A DNA stretch of 8,389 nt from Planctomycetota bacterium (lineage in GTDB: Bacteria; Planctomycetota; Phycisphaerae; UBA1845). The translations under genes and the position numbers were made by a program. Location of the stretch: NCBI GenBank assembly GCA_022566435.1, contig JADFIX010000119.1:1-8389 (forward strand), given 5' to 3'. Shown one piece after another: positions 1 to 5,421 of the stretch. The notes under the pieces were generated by a model. It saw only the letters and a list, made by a program, of their open reading frames with translations. It was not told where the DNA came from and did not search any database. How positions within the stretch are numbered: the first letter of the stretch is position 1; each line of letters opens with the position of its first letter.

Positions 1-1506
1 ATGCACCTCGACTTGCAGGCGTTCGGCTGGGGTGACGGGCTGAACCGGTCAAGAGTGTGTCGTAGCGAACGGGGCGGTACGACGTTGGGCGCCATTGCAG
101 CCCTTGTCGACCCGGCTGGTTACAGCAACGGCGTGGGCAGCAGTCTGAATCCCAAAGGTTGGCCGGGAAGCCCCCTTGACGGAATTTATCAGGCCCGATA
201 CCGTTGCGAAAAGGGTGGCGATCTGAGCCCCTGCACCCCACCGTTTGATCCGACGTGCGATGATCTAAACAACGGTGAGTGCGTCTTTGCGTCCAACTGG
301 GTCATGCCGCCGTGCGCGACCCCCCTGAACGCGGTGGCCACACAGACGCTGGATTATTGGTGGGCCGTTGCGGCGCAGGCCGACTGCGTTTTCGACGACG
401 GTATGGTCAAGACGATGGGTGGGCTGATTCTGGAAGTGCCGACCGATGCTTCGGGCACGTATCTGATTGATTTCGTTGACGACCCGAACAAAACGTTCAT
501 GACCAATGGCTGCGGTACGCCGATCCCAGACGTAGTGTTAACCCCAGCGTGTATTACGATTCCCTCGGGGAGTTGCTGTTCCAATACCGGAGCGAACGCG
601 CAATGCGAAGACAATCTAACAGAATTGCAATGCCAGTTGCGGCCGCCTCCACAAATTTGGATTGAGGGCGGTTCATGCGAAGGCTGCGGTTGCCCTCCCT
701 GCGCACAAGACGCCGACTGCGACGATGGTGACGCATGTACGTTGGACAGCTGTGATACAGTCTGCTTCAACTGCAGTAATCCGCTGATCTATGACGTGGC
801 CACCGAATGCTGCAATTCGTCAAACGGTAGAATCGAGACAATCGACGACGGAAATGGCTGCTCGATCGACATCTGCCTTCCTACAGGCCAGGTGAGCCAC
901 ACCCCCGATCCTGAAGATCCTGATTGCTATTTCGACGCCGACGCGTTCACCAAGAACCGATACGTATCGTTCGATACCGGCGCGCTACCGGGAGAACTCG
1001 CGTTCCACGTGCGGATGACGGCCAGCGCGCATTTTCCCGAATCCGTCGGCGATCTCGGTTGGGTCGGTGCCCCGGACGGCGAGGGCACCGCGTTGGTGGT
1101 TCCCGACCCTGTGTTCTTACCCAGTTGGCCGGCGATCGTGCGGGCCGGCGACTGCGAAATCGTTCCGGCGGCGACGTATGAGATTCGCTCGACCACCGAC
1201 GGTATCAACTTCGATTTTACCGTCGTCGTCAATACCACGGCTCCGCCGAAGGCCAAGTTCTGGGGCGACGTTGTCGGCGAATACAATGGGATCTCCTGGT
1301 CGCCGCCCAACGGCGTTCAGAATATCGCCGACGCACTGTCCGCCATCAGGACCTTTCAAGGCAAAGCGAGTTCCGCACCGTTGACCTGGGTCGACGTCCA
1401 CCCGGAGACGCCGAACCGCGTGGCCAACTTCGACGACGTGCTGCAACTCGTGTTGGCGTTCACCGCCGAGCCCTATCCGTTCAGTGCCCCGGCGGATTGC
1501 CCCTGA
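1..1506 (+). CDS. Secreted dockerin-type protein with Cys-rich insert (5'-truncated)
   Basis: This is the C-terminal 501 residues of a large extracellular protein. The first base of the window lies inside the gene: the ATG at position 1 corresponds to residue 75 of the complete paralogue at 3813-5183, so about 74 residues including the signal peptide are missing. Residues 1-186 and 311-415 match the paralogue closely. Residues 187-310 are an insert with 18 cysteines. It contains a CC...C...C...W..GG.C module, then C..DADC.DGDACT.D.C and DDGNGC..D.C.P.G...HTP modules, which resemble Cys-rich repeats known in planctomycete and myxobacterial surface proteins. Residues 418-501 form a dockerin-like domain (WGDVVG, PPNGV, NIADALSAI, NFDDVLQLVLAF) ending in PYPFSAPADCP. 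Secretion is inferred from the paralogue. The catalytic or binding role is unknown, and a surface or matrix protein is the likeliest reading. Confidence 0.85.
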   Translation: MHLDLQAFGWGDGLNRSRVCRSERGGTTLGAIAALVDPAGYSNGVGSSLNPKGWPGSPLDGIYQARYRCEKGGDLSPCTPPFDPTCDDLNNGECVFASNWVMPPCATPLNAVATQTLDYWWAVAAQADCVFDDGMVKTMGGLILEVPTDASGTYLIDFVDDPNKTFMTNGCGTPIPDVVLTPACITIPSGSCCSNTGANAQCEDNLTELQCQLRPPPQIWIEGGSCEGCGCPPCAQDADCDDGDACTLDSCDTVCFNCSNPLIYDVATECCNSSNGRIETIDDGNGCSIDICLPTGQVSHTPDPEDPDCYFDADAFTKNRYVSFDTGALPGELAFHVRMTASAHFPESVGDLGWVGAPDGEGTALVVPDPVFLPSWPAIVRAGDCEIVPAATYEIRSTTDGINFDFTVVVNTTAPPKAKFWGDVVGEYNGISWSPPNGVQNIADALSAIRTFQGKASSAPLTWVDVHPETPNRVANFDDVLQLVLAFTAEPYPFSAPADCP

Positions 1507-1581
1507 TGGATCCGCCGTCGGCTCAACGGTAGGCCTGTCAGGTGGAAGGACGTCGAGAGAGCATGCTTTCTTGATACCACG

Positions 1582-1607
1582 CCTCGATTGCCAGGGGCAA
1601 ATCGGGG
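1582..1607 (+). terminator. Terminator-like hairpin after the first secreted gene
   Basis: The left arm CCTCGATTGCC (1582-1592) pairs with GGCAAATCGGGG (1596-1607) across the loop AGG, giving about 11 base pairs with one bulged A and one G-T pair. It begins 76 bases after the stop codon of the upstream gene. It is followed by TCTTTGG and, ten bases later, by TTTTT, so the U-tract is weak. It could be an intrinsic terminator or simply a stable 3' end structure. Confidence 0.4.
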
Positions 1608-1667
1608 TCTTTGGTGCCGTTTTTGGTGTTGTCGGGGAGGGGGTCATCGCTAGGTGATTGCGGTTGC

Positions 1668-1753
1668 GCGACTTGTGAATCGTTTCCGCGGTCTTCAAAG
1701 CCGTTGAGGTCGTTCGCGCGGCGCCTGGTGGGTTCAATTCCCATCCACTCCCG
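1668..1753 (+). tRNA. selC: tRNA-Sec (selC) 3' half with degenerate 5' half
   Basis: The 3' two thirds match a selenocysteine tRNA. The anticodon arm is GCGGT (1688-1692), loop CTTCAAA with anticodon TCA at 1695-1697, then GCCGT (1700-1704). A long variable region (1705-1727) holds a helix of AGGT against GCCT. The T-arm is GTGGG-TTCAATT-CCCAT (1728-1744). The acceptor 3' strand is CCACTCCC (1745-1752), followed by discriminator G1753, and no CCA is encoded. A D-arm can be drawn only with one mismatch (GCGACT, loop TGTG, AATCGT). No matching 5' acceptor strand (GGGAGTGG expected) is present just upstream, although a GGAGGGG lies further off at 1636. The copy is therefore probably a non-functional remnant or an integration scar. 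An antisense reading starting MGIEPT across this stretch is a by-product of the tRNA sequence. Confidence 0.6.
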
Positions 1754-1754
1754 T
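1729..1754 (+). repeat. tRNA 3'-end direct repeat, left copy (possible attL)
   Basis: This segment covers the T-loop and acceptor 3' strand of the tRNA-Sec-like sequence. It recurs in direct orientation at 3551-3574 with one substitution and two single-base deletions. tRNA 3' ends are the classic target of tyrosine-recombinase elements, and selC is one of the known targets. The recombinase relic begins about 90 bases inside this copy. Calling it an attachment site is an inference from that arrangement. Confidence 0.55.
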
Positions 1755-1780
1755 ACGTTTCTTGCATGCCAGCCCAGAAA

Positions 1781-1802
1781 GGTATAGAATTAGGTATATA
1801 AT
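1781..1802 (+). repeat. GGTATAGAAT tandem motif, left copy
   Basis: Two imperfect units (GGTATAGAAT, a two-base spacer, GGTATATAAT) lie 27 bases inside the left tRNA-end repeat. The same doubled motif occurs at 3465-3486 inside the right repeat, in the same orientation. The position fits arm-type binding sites of a recombinase. The AT-rich units also look like -10 boxes: TTGCAT (1762-1767) stands 17 bases before TAGAAT (1785-1790), so a promoter is an alternative reading. Confidence 0.4.
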
Positions 1803-1842
1803 TCAGGGCTGTTTCTTGCCTCAAGGCAGCCTTCCGGATGGC

Positions 1843-1920
1843 GCCAGGACGACTCTGCAAATCTACAGCCACCCAAACGCCAACGACCTTCGCAAAGCAG
1901 TCAATCGTCGGCTTGGCTGA
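1843..1920 (+). pseudogene. Tyrosine recombinase (phage-type integrase) C-terminal remnant
   Basis: A frame ending at the TGA at 1918-1920 encodes about 25 residues, ARTTLQIYSHPNANDLR then KAVNRRLG. This matches the very C-terminus of tyrosine recombinases, where a TT..IYSHP segment carries the nucleophilic tyrosine (codon TAC at 1864-1866). Upstream in the same frame (1801-1842) the residues no longer resemble an integrase. The earlier catalytic residues (Arg, His-x-x-Arg) and the N-terminal and core domains are absent. The remnant cannot be active. It sits just inside the tRNA 3' end, where an integrase gene is expected in an integrated element, though here only the gene's tail survives. 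Confidence 0.75.
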
Positions 1921-1921
1921 T

Positions 1922-2113
1922 ATGGCAACTACAACGCTCGACTTTGCCAAGCTGATTGAGGGCTGTCTCCGGCTGCTCGTGACGCTGCTTCCGTGGTGGT
2001 ATGACGTGGAGCCGTTGCCGCAGGTGATCGGGTTTCTCGTCGCCACGTTGCTTCTGCTACTCCTCCCCGTAATCCTGTCTCGGCGTACTGTTGATCAAGG
2101 GTCCTCCTCTTAG
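1922..2113 (+). CDS. Small hypothetical membrane protein (63 aa)
   Basis: The ORF starts at ATG 1922, two bases after the stop codon of the integrase remnant, and ends at TAG 2111-2113. The 63 residues contain an amphipathic N-terminal stretch and one clear transmembrane helix at about residues 38-54 (VIGFLVATLLLLLLPVI), followed by a short basic tail (SRR). No clear Shine-Dalgarno sequence precedes the ATG. A longer reading from 1838 would overlap the integrase frame and is less likely. I do not recognise a family. It may be a small cargo gene or a chance hydrophobic ORF. Confidence 0.35.
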   Translation: MATTTLDFAKLIEGCLRLLVTLLPWWYDVEPLPQVIGFLVATLLLLLLPVILSRRTVDQGSSS

Positions 2114-2183
2114 TCGGACCTGGGCAATGCCGTTGCCAGAAAATCGGCAGCCGCAGGTTTAGCGACGAGTCGAGACGCGACCC

Positions 2184-2252
2184 ACCGTGGGGTTGGATTT
2201 GGGTCCTACAAATCGCTCGCCGGGGTTATCCTTTTGCAAGCTGGTTAGCTGG
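2184..2252 (+). repeat. 69-bp direct repeat, copy 1
   Basis: This copy begins ACCGTGGGGTTGGATTTGGG and ends GCAAGCTGGTTAGCTGG. It matches 3254-3322 with one substitution and two compensating single-base indels, so both copies are 69 bases long. Weaker similarity extends about 30 bases upstream of both (GCAGG...CGA.GAGTC...). The two copies bracket the 178-aa gene and a small ORF. No inverted repeats or transposase are associated with it, and its nature is unknown. Confidence 0.8.
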
Positions 2253-2286
2253 GTCTCAGGCGAGGTGGAGGCGAAGCAAGAGATTC

Positions 2287-2520
2287 TTGACCAGATTCGC
2301 CTCAGCTAAACGTTTACGTTTTTGGCTTCGAACCAAGCTTCACAGCCATGAAGTACCGCTCAGCCAACACGTCGATAATGGGCTAACCACTGCTTCAATC
2401 GTGGCTCCACCGATGTTGAAATATGGTCTGGTGGCACCGTGGCAGGGATATTTCCTCGCAGCCTTACTATTGATTATAATCATCGCAGCATTCAAATTGC
2501 GGGACACGCCGCATATTTGA
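2287..2520 (+). CDS. Possible small membrane protein (up to 77 aa)
   Basis: The ORF can start at TTG 2287 (77 aa) or at ATG 2413 (35 aa) and ends with TGA at 2518-2520. The C-terminal part carries one strong transmembrane helix, WQGYFLAALLLIIIIAAF, followed by KLRDTPHI. A GGAG lies at 2267-2270, 16 bases before the TTG, which is too far to be convincing, and no good site precedes the ATG. I do not recognise a family. The hydrophobic helix is the only argument for a real product. Confidence 0.25.
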   Translation: MTRFASAKRLRFWLRTKLHSHEVPLSQHVDNGLTTASIVAPPMLKYGLVAPWQGYFLAALLLIIIIAAFKLRDTPHI

Positions 2521-2669
2521 ACAATGCAGAATAGAATGGCGACAGATTTCGGGGCGACCTCGTATCGTGGTTTCCCCCAAAGTATGATCAATGAGGACTG
2601 CGGGATTTCCTTTACTTGAGATCAGCCGACGAATGAAAACTTCTCGGTAGTATTGCAGGAGCACGGGCG

Positions 2670-3206
2670 ATGTCGAGGAAGAATACACCGTCGCCAGAAG
2701 GACGATTCATAGGGATTGTTGGGATCATCGCTTTCTTGGTGGGCGTCCCCGCCGTTTTTCTGTCGAAATTCTTGAACAAGTGGTGGCTCCTCTTTTACGC
2801 TGCTCCGCTTTTGATCTGGATCGCTTTCACGGCGGAGGGCATCTTACTTCTCTTCATCGCATGGTGGCGGTGGCGAGGTACTGGGATTCGGGGCGTACTT
2901 GTCTATGCCGATTCTCCGTTTTCGAAGCCATTCATAGAAGAAAACTGGCTGCCTCGTTTCTTGGACCGAGTCGTTGTACTCAACTGGTCCAAGCGTAATG
3001 AGTGGAAAAAATCGCTTCCTGTCCGGCTCTTCCGTCGATTCGGAGCCATCAGCCAAATCGACAATCTTTGTCCGATGTTGATCCAGCTTCGCGGTCTTCG
3101 GTACCCTCACGTTTACAGATACCGCTATGCGTTTCGAGATGCCAAACACGAGAACTTCGAGGCGTTGAACCGGCTGGAGCGTCAGATGTTTGCACAATTT
3201 GAGTAG
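2670..3206 (+). CDS. Conserved-hypothetical two-helix membrane protein (178 aa)
   Basis: The ATG at 2670 is preceded by AGGAG (2657-2661) with an 8-base spacer, so the start is well supported. Two hydrophobic segments at about residues 13-34 and 39-66, separated by a short KWW turn, form an N-terminal helical hairpin. From residue 67 (RWRGTG) the protein is soluble and basic, with motifs GVLVYADSPFSKPFIEENW, VVVLNWSKRNEW, VRLFRRFGA and YRYAFRDAKHENFEAL. From memory, these resemble an uncharacterised bacterial family (VYSDSP..., VVLNWSER, FRHFGG, AFRD.KHG), but I know no function or name for it. No catalytic motif is evident. It is the only well-formed gene inside the tRNA-bounded segment and lies between the two 69-bp repeats, so it is best seen as the element's cargo. 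Confidence 0.8.
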   Translation: MSRKNTPSPEGRFIGIVGIIAFLVGVPAVFLSKFLNKWWLLFYAAPLLIWIAFTAEGILLLFIAWWRWRGTGIRGVLVYADSPFSKPFIEENWLPRFLDRVVVLNWSKRNEWKKSLPVRLFRRFGAISQIDNLCPMLIQLRGLRYPHVYRYRYAFRDAKHENFEALNRLERQMFAQFE

Positions 3207-3253
3207 TGGTGAATTAGGCGTCTCGTCACGCAGGCTCTGTCGATGAGTCTGAT

Positions 3254-3322
3254 ACCGTGGGGTTGGATTTGGGTCCTACTAAATCGCTCGCGGGGTTATC
3301 GTTTTGCAAGCTGGTTAGCTGG
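3254..3322 (+). repeat. 69-bp direct repeat, copy 2
   Basis: This second copy of the repeat at 2184-2252 starts 48 bases after the stop codon of the 178-aa gene. A 77-codon reading that starts at 3243 and runs through it (WGWIWVLLNRSRG...) is probably not a gene, because its frame exists only by virtue of the repeat and shows no other coding sign. Confidence 0.8.
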
Positions 3323-3550
3323 ACGTGGGTCTGGCTCCCTTGTCGGCATGCCATTCGCCTGGCATACCCGCCGACTCGCCTTCGGGCTGTCGCTCGGTGT
3401 CTTCACTGACAAGAGTTGCCTGGGACGTGGAGGGGTAGCGACCCATACAGGATTGAGACATGCAGGTATAGAATAGGGTATAGAAATGCGTTTACCGTCC
3501 TATAGCTAACCATAATCAGTATCCAATAAGGCGTATTGATAGAGTTCCAT
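3323..3550. other. Non-coding stretch inside the right end of the element
   Basis: No credible gene is seen. The stretch contains short inverted sequences (CTTGTC near 3339 with GACAAG near 3409; ATGCC/GGCAT near 3350-3365) and the GGTATAGAAT tandem motif at 3465-3486. The base composition becomes AT-rich from about 3465 to 3550, unlike the GC-rich secreted genes, which is consistent with foreign DNA near an attachment site. Confidence 0.4.
3465..3486 (+). repeat. GGTATAGAAT tandem motif, right copy
   Basis: The units are GGTATAGAAT, a two-base spacer (AG) and GGTATAGAAA. They repeat the arrangement at 1781-1802 in the same orientation, about 65 bases inside the right tRNA-end copy. No suitable -35 box stands 17 bases upstream here, so a promoter shared by both copies is unlikely. 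A protein-binding arm site of an integrase is the favoured inference. Confidence 0.4.
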
Positions 3551-3574
3551 TGGGTTCGATTCCCTCCACTCCGT
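3551..3574 (+). repeat. tRNA 3'-end direct repeat, right copy (possible attR)
   Basis: The sequence TGGGTTCGATTCCCTCCACT with trailing CCGT matches the T-loop and acceptor end of the tRNA-Sec-like sequence at 1729-1754. The T-stem 5' strand and the anticodon arm are missing, so only the tRNA tail is present, as expected for the distal end of an element inserted in a tRNA 3' end. It differs from the left copy by A to G in the T-loop and by two missing bases. Confidence 0.55.
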
Positions 3575-3669
3575 GGCACCCCACGCCCTGTTCGTGCCTG
3601 TTTTCGTAGAGCCTGCTTGGCCTTCCGGCTGACGTCCGTTGCGGCCTTGTTTATTCACCTAAGAATTTG

Positions 3670-3698
3670 TTGAAAATCGAAGCACAATTTGGTATAAA
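3670..3698 (+). promoter_or_regulatory. Sigma-70-like promoter of the complete secreted gene
   Basis: A -35 box TTGAAA (3670-3675) and a -10 box TATAAA (3693-3698) are separated by 17 bases. Transcription would start near 3705, giving a leader of about 108 bases before the ATG at 3813. The surrounding AT-rich bases contrast with the GC-rich coding sequence. Confidence 0.6.
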
Positions 3699-3704
3699 GG
3701 CCTG

Positions 3705-3729
3705 CGCCTGAAAGGCGGAAGGGGCTTCC
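3705..3729 (+). promoter_or_regulatory. Two abutting hairpins at the 5' end of the leader
   Basis: CGCCT-GAA-AGGCG (3705-3717) and GGAAG-GGG-CTTCC (3717-3729) are perfect 5-bp stems that share one G. They begin at about the predicted transcription start, so they would cap the mRNA 5' end. A stabilising role is possible. A processed or attenuator structure cannot be excluded. Confidence 0.35.
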
Positions 3730-3793
3730 TCATTTCCCGCGTTTTCGGCAGGTTGATGCAGTGCCTCGATGCCGGTTCAAGAGAAAGCGTTCA

Positions 3794-3805
3794 CCTCTTA
3801 GGAGG
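3794..3805 (+). promoter_or_regulatory. Strong ribosome-binding site within a small hairpin
   Basis: AGGAGG (3800-3805) lies 7 bases before the ATG at 3813 and fixes the start codon, ruling out the upstream TTG at 3753 in the same frame. CCTC (3794-3797) can pair with GAGG (3802-3805) across the loop TTAG and would mask part of the site. The 4-bp stem is weak and may be accidental. Confidence 0.55.
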
Positions 3806-3812
3806 ATGTAAG

Positions 3813-5183
3813 ATGAAGACACGCATTCGTTCAGGTATTCAATCGGTCTGCCTGATTTTGCCAATCGTAATGCTCGCGTTGGGTACCAGCGCCTTCGGCC
3901 ACGAGATCAGGTGGATGCCGATACGGTCAGCGCCGCTTGGTAGTCCGGCCGGAACCGTCGGGGACCCGGTAACCCCGCAATTCAATACCGATTTGGGCTG
4001 CTGGGAATACACGGCTGACATCGGCGGTTTCGAAATGCACCTCGACTTGCAGGCGTTCGGCTGGGGTGACGGGCTGAACCGGTCAAGAGTGTGTCGTAGC
4101 GAACGGGGCGGTACGACGTTGGGCGCCATTCAAGCCTCTGTCGACCCGGCTGGTTACAGCAACGGCGTGGGCAGCAGTCTGAACCCCAAAGGTTGGCCAG
4201 GAAGCCCCCTTGACGGAATTTATCAGGCCCGATACCGTTGCGAAAAGGGTGGCGATCTGAGCCCCTGCACCCCACCGTTTGATCCGACGTGCGATAACTT
4301 GAACAACGGCGAGTGCGTGTTTGCGTCAAACTGGGTCATGCCGCAATGCGCGAGCGACCTGTCGGCGTTCGTCACACCGACCCTGGGATATGCATGGGCC
4401 ACGGCGGCGCAGTTCGACTGCGCCATCGACGACGGTGCGGTCAAGACGATGGGTGGGCTGATTCTGGAAGTGCCGACCCATGCTTCGGGCACGTATCTGA
4501 TTGATTTCGATGCCGACCCGTTTAGCACGTTCATGATCGCGGGCTGCGGTACGCCGATCCCGGACGTGGTGTTGACCCCAGCCTGCATTACGGTCGACGC
4601 GGAGTTTTGGGAAGCCGACGCAGTCACTAAGAACCGATATGTATCGTTCGAAACCGGCGTGCTACCGGTAGAACTCGCGTTCCACGTGCGGATGACGGAC
4701 AGCGCGCATTTTCCCGAATCCGTGGGCGATCTCGGTTGGGTCGGTGCCCCGGACAGCGAGGGCACGGCGTTAGTGGTGCCCGACCCGGTGTTCTTACCCA
4801 GTTGGCCGACGATCGTGCGGGCCGGCGACTGCGAAATCGTTCCGGCAGCGACGTATGAGATTCGCGCGACCGGCGACGGCGTCAACTTCGATCCCCCCGT
4901 CGTGGTGGAAACAACGGCACCGCCGGCAACCAAATTCTGGGGCGACATCGTCGGCGATTTCAACGGCATGGCCTGGACGCCGCCCAACGGCGTTCTGAAT
5001 TTCGTCGACGTGCAGGCCGCCATCAAGACCTTTCAGGGCGGCGCGAGCACCGCACCGCTGATCTGGGCGGACATCGGACCGGAAACGCCCAATCGCATCG
5101 TCAACTTCAACGACGTGCTATGGCTGATCCTGGCGTTCATTGGGGAACCGTATCCGTTCAGCGCACCGGCGGATTGCCCCTGA
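3813..5183 (+). CDS. Secreted dockerin-type protein (complete, 456 aa)
   Basis: The start is set by the AGGAGG site. Residues 1-30 form a classical signal peptide: basic MKTRIR, a hydrophobic core LILPIVMLALG and a likely cleavage after SAFG, so the product is exported. Residues 75-260 and 265-365 closely match the partial paralogue at 1-1506. Where that protein has a Cys-rich insert of about 124 residues, this one has only about eight linking residues (VDAEFWEA). The segment around AGDCEIVPAATYEIRATGDG resembles a domain common in planctomycete extracellular proteins. Residues 372-456 are a dockerin-like module (FWGDIVGDFNG, PPNGVLNFVDVQAAI, NRIVNFNDVLWLILAF, PYPFSAPADCP), with Asn/Asp residues that could bind calcium. 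The role is probably structural or binding at the cell surface. No enzyme motif is seen. Its own promoter and leader precede it, and bamA is convergent downstream. Confidence 0.9.
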   Translation: MKTRIRSGIQSVCLILPIVMLALGTSAFGHEIRWMPIRSAPLGSPAGTVGDPVTPQFNTDLGCWEYTADIGGFEMHLDLQAFGWGDGLNRSRVCRSERGGTTLGAIQASVDPAGYSNGVGSSLNPKGWPGSPLDGIYQARYRCEKGGDLSPCTPPFDPTCDNLNNGECVFASNWVMPQCASDLSAFVTPTLGYAWATAAQFDCAIDDGAVKTMGGLILEVPTHASGTYLIDFDADPFSTFMIAGCGTPIPDVVLTPACITVDAEFWEADAVTKNRYVSFETGVLPVELAFHVRMTDSAHFPESVGDLGWVGAPDSEGTALVVPDPVFLPSWPTIVRAGDCEIVPAATYEIRATGDGVNFDPPVVVETTAPPATKFWGDIVGDFNGMAWTPPNGVLNFVDVQAAIKTFQGGASTAPLIWADIGPETPNRIVNFNDVLWLILAFIGEPYPFSAPADCP

Positions 5184-5421
5184 TTGATCCCGTACTCGCC
5201 AAAAACTCGACCGCGCCCGAAGGCGGGGCTTCGAACGCCCAGAATGGGGGGCTAGCCCGGTTTGCGTGAGGCGCGGACCGCTCATCGCGCGCTCGGCCTT
5301 CCCCGGGACTGTCGGCAAATTCCCTTCCGTGCAGGCTACGCCGTCGGGCGATTGTAGTAACGACGCAACCCGCCCAGGCGTTGCCCCCGGACTCCGAGTC
5401 CTCATACAAAAATGCATCGAT
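5184..5421. other. Intergenic region between convergent genes
   Basis: The region separates the 3' end of the secreted gene (plus) from the 3' end of bamA (minus). It is GC-rich and holds no convincing ORF. Read on the minus strand, a CGCC-TTCG-GGCG mini-hairpin (about 5212-5225) is followed after eight bases by TTTTT (5201-5205). That is a weak terminator candidate, and it lies about 200 bases past the bamA stop. Confidence 0.35.

Noticed and set aside
1538..1744. Minus-strand ORF reading MGIEPTRRRANDLNGFEDRG...
   Set aside because: It is the antisense of the tRNA-Sec-like sequence (MGIEPT mirrors the T-arm, NGFEDR mirrors the anticodon arm), a known kind of spurious gene call.
1797..1802. 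TATAAT as the -10 of a promoter for the small membrane ORF
   Set aside because: No -35 box stands at 16-18 bases. The neighbouring TTGCAT/TAGAAT pair is better spaced but coincides with the repeated tandem motif, so no firm promoter call is made.
1117..2046. 309-codon minus-strand ORF
   Set aside because: It runs antisense through the secreted gene, the tRNA-like sequence and the integrase remnant, so it cannot be a single gene. It is Arg/Pro-rich as shadow frames in GC-rich DNA are.
2184..3322. 69-bp repeats as integron attC sites
   Set aside because: GTTGGAT fits the GTTRRRY core in both copies, but no paired RYYYAAC core or imperfect palindrome is found, and no integron integrase is present.
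3243..3476. 77-codon ORF starting before the second 69-bp repeat
   Set aside because: It depends on the repeat sequence, has no ribosome-binding site and a composition unlike its neighbours. The same frame is not preserved in repeat copy 1 because of the indels.
4223..5026. 267-codon minus-strand ORF opposite the complete secreted gene
   Set aside because: It mirrors the coding strand and a similar shadow occurs opposite the first paralogue. No start signal or family features are seen.
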